This document shows positions 62,154 through 64,000 of a DNA stretch of 64,000 nucleotides, one piece after another. Position numbers and translations under genes: made by a program. The notes beneath the pieces were generated by a model. The model saw only the letters and a list, made by a program, of their open reading frames with translations. It was not told the origin of the DNA and made no database searches. This DNA comes from Flavobacterium okayamense (GTDB lineage: Bacteria > Bacteroidota > Bacteroidia > Flavobacteriales > Flavobacteriaceae): contig NZ_AP024749.1 of assembly GCF_019702945.1 (NCBI RefSeq), positions 2,480,001-2,544,000 of the forward strand, written 5' to 3'. Position 1 is the first letter of the stretch. Every line of letters starts with the position of its first letter.

Positions 62154-62536
62154 TATACATATTTTTCTAAAGCTTCTGCTTCAATATCACTGTGCGAAGC
62201 ATCATAAACTGCTACTCCATTTTTAATTACAATTAATTGTGGAGATTGATGAATTACTTGAAAACGATTTGCAATTTCATTTGAAACATCACGATGATTT
62301 AATAAATCGAGAAAATACAAGTCTACTTTATTTTCTATATTATATTCGCTCTCAAATTGTTTTAAAGTAAACCTACTTATACTACAACGTGTACTATGTT
62401 TGAAAATTCCAATAGTTTTATCATTCGAATTTTCTACAATTTCATCTAATTGAGAAAATTCTGTTAAAGGAATCCAATTCACTTTTGAATTTACTTCGCT
62501 GTTCTCGCTACCAAATATTTTATCAAAAAAACTCAT
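62153..62536 (-). CDS. ytxJ: YtxJ, bacillithiol-system monothiol redox protein
   Basis: 127 residues, thioredoxin fold (DUF2847). It has the monothiol motif KHSTRCSISRF, the pattern DLLNHRDVSNEIA and the cis-Pro loop HQSPQLIVIKNG, which define YtxJ/BrxC-type bacilliredoxins. It would remove bacillithiol from oxidised protein thiols in the cytoplasm. Bacillithiol is known in several Bacteroidota. Confidence 0.9.
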   Translation of the reverse strand: MSFFDKIFGSENSEVNSKVNWIPLTEFSQLDEIVENSNDKTIGIFKHSTRCSISRFTLKQFESEYNIENKVDLYFLDLLNHRDVSNEIANRFQVIHQSPQLIVIKNGVAVYDASHSDIEAEALEKYV

Positions 62537-62694
62537 GATTTGTCATATTTTACGACATTTTGACCGATTAAAAAAGTATAAATCACTTAAAATCAGTCAT
62601 TTTGTCTTATTTTTTACATTGGAACATAAATTGACTTATGCTATACAAAGTTAGTAAAACAACTTAAAAATAACTTGAAAGGAAAATTTTATAT

Positions 62695-64000
62695 ATGAAC
62701 TTAAAAAACTTAACTATTAAATCGCAAGAAGCCTTACAACAAGCACAACAAATTGCCCAAGGTTTCGGACATCAACAACTTGAAAATGAACATATTTTCA
62801 AAGGTATTTTAGAAGTTGATGAAAATGTAACGCCGTTTCTTTTGAAAAAACTAAACGTAAATGTTGACTTATTTAAACAAATTTTAGACAGCACTTTACA
62901 AAGTTTTCCAAAAGTTAGTGGTGGAGAGATTATGCTTTCTCGAGATGCTGGCTCTACTTTAACAGAAGCCAACATTATTGCAAAAAAAATGAACGACGAA
63001 TATGTTTCTATCGAGCATTTAATTTTAGCCATTTTTAAATCTAAAAGTAAAGTAGCACAAATCTTAAAAGATCAAGGTGTAACCGAAAAAGGTTTAGAAG
63101 CTGCCATTGCTGAATTACGCAAAGGAGAACGAGTAACCTCAGCATCGGCCGAAGAAACGTATAATGCATTAAATAAATATGCTAAAAATCTATGCGAATT
63201 AGCTAGAAATGGAAAACTTGACCCAGTAATTGGTCGTGATGAAGAAATTCGTAGAGTTTTACAAATTTTAACACGTAGAACCAAAAACAACCCAATGTTA
63301 ATTGGTGAACCTGGTGTTGGTAAAACGGCAATCGCAGAAGGTTTAGCGCATAGAATTGTAGATGGTGACGTTCCAGAAAACTTAAAAGATAAAATCATTT
63401 ATTCACTCGATATGGGTGCACTTATTGCTGGTGCAAAATACAAAGGTGAATTTGAAGAACGATTAAAATCGGTTGTAAAAGAAGTCACTTCTGGTGATGG
63501 TGAAATTGTATTATTCATTGATGAAATTCACACACTAGTTGGTGCTGGTGGTGGCGAAGGCGCAATGGATGCGGCAAACATCTTAAAGCCAGCTTTAGCA
63601 CGTGGAGAACTAAGAGCAATTGGTGCGACGACTTTAGATGAATACCAAAAGTATTTTGAAAAAGATAAAGCACTTGAAAGACGTTTTCAAAAAGTAATGG
63701 TTGATGAACCTGATACGGAAAGTGCGATTTCAATTTTACGTGGTATTAAAGAGAAATACGAAACACATCATAAAGTTCGCATTAAAGATGATGCAATTAT
63801 AGCTGCGGTAGAATTGTCGCAACGTTATATTACGAATCGTTTTCTACCAGATAAAGCTATTGACTTAATGGACGAAGCCGCTTCTAAATTACGTATGGAA
63901 ATCAATTCGAAACCAGAAGAATTAGATGTTTTGGATCGTAAAATTATGCAGTTAGAAATTGAAATTGAAGCGATTAAACGTGAGAACGATGATGTAAAAT
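62695..64000 (+). CDS. clpB: ClpB disaggregase, 5' part (runs off right edge)
   Basis: 435 residues are visible from the ATG at 62695 ([19 protein letters not shown]). The N-domain (about 1-145) with two Clp_N repeats, and the first AAA+ domain with Walker A GEPGVGKT (about 204), Walker [14 protein letters not shown], sensor region [15 protein letters not shown] and Arg fingers in LERRFQKV, are complete. The middle coiled-coil domain starts near the edge ([15 protein letters not shown]), which marks ClpB rather than ClpA/C. It resolves protein aggregates with DnaK. The 158-bp upstream spacer shows no clear consensus box. Confidence 0.96.
   Translation, partial: MNLKNLTIKSQEALQQAQQIAQGFGHQQLENEHIFKGILEVDENVTPFLLKKLNVNVDLFKQILDSTLQSFPKVSGGEIMLSRDAGSTLTEANIIAKKMNDEYVSIEHLILAIFKSKSKVAQILKDQGVTEKGLEAAIAELRKGERVTSASAEETYNALNKYAKNLCELARNGKLDPVIGRDEEIRRVLQILTRRTKNNPMLIGEPGVGKTAIAEGLAHRIVDGDVPENLKDKIIYSLDMGALIAGAKYKGEFEERLKSVVKEVTSGDGEIVLFIDEIHTLVGAGGGEGAMDAANILKPALARGELRAIGATTLDEYQKYFEKDKALERRFQKVMVDEPDTESAISILRGIKEKYETHHKVRIKDDAIIAAVELSQRYITNRFLPDKAIDLMDEAASKLRMEINSKPEELDVLDRKIMQLEIEIEAIKRENDDVK

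Overview
The window is AT-rich DNA from a Bacteroidota member, almost certainly a Flavobacterium-like Flavobacteriaceae. The evidence is: promoters of the Bacteroidota type (TTTG, about 19 bp, TAnnTTTG) before several genes; a giant surface protein ending in the gliding-motility-associated C-terminal domain used by the type IX secretion system; a bacillithiol-type YtxJ protein; a degenerate RibB/RibA fusion; and DUF6660, DUF3853 and relaxase families typical of the phylum.

Layout. 1-2867 is the integrase end of an integrated element that continues off the left edge (primase-helicase, HTH protein, an orphan membrane ORF, tyrosine integrase, and a tRNA 3'-end remnant as attachment site). 2966-9202 is a small secreted protein followed by a complete RND multidrug efflux operon (adaptor, pump, outer-membrane factor). 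9344-30614 is chromosomal core: RidA, rhodanese and thioredoxin, HemN, a DEAD-box helicase, a pentapeptide protein, a YfcC-type transporter, a BatA-like protein, a dihydroorotase homologue, thiol peroxidase, DgkA, FtsK, a LolA-like carrier, an LptF/G-type permease, RibB and a TSUP permease. 30800-30884 is tRNA-Ser(UGA).

30873-47599 is a second integrated element of about 16.7 kb, inserted in the 3' end of that tRNA. It is bounded by a 13-bp direct repeat, and the tRNA's own terminator now lies beyond its far end. Reading from the right it carries integrase, an orphan coiled-coil ORF coupled to the integrase, a DUF3853 protein, a VapE-type helicase, a GGTAA-repeat region (possible origin), MobC, a relaxase, two small coiled-coil membrane proteins, two orphan soluble ORFs interleaved with two strongly structured non-coding segments, a broken older integrase, and a heavy-metal resistance cargo (DUF6660, a CzcA-type pump fused to its outer-membrane channel, CzcB-type adaptor, a His-rich metal-binding lipoprotein, and a P-type ATPase with a one-base poly-A frameshift). 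It looks like an integrative mobilizable element: it has a relaxase, but no type IV secretion genes are visible.

47702-62536 returns to chromosomal genes: a 2904-residue type IX-secreted adhesin with 17 near-identical 86-residue repeats, a small secreted partner, an M28 peptidase, GlyA, fumarylacetoacetase, an unknown lipoprotein and YtxJ. The 5' part of clpB runs off the right edge.

The least explained part is 39900-41410. It holds a roughly 117-nt four-helix hairpin with alternative pairings just upstream of an orphan ORF, then a second palindrome-rich segment and another orphan ORF, all inside the mobile element. No function can be assigned from sequence alone. Other points of interest are the pump-channel fusion with an internal signal peptide, two genes broken at A9/A10 tracts, the dihydroorotase homologue without its metal-binding HxH, and the matching architecture of the two integrated elements.
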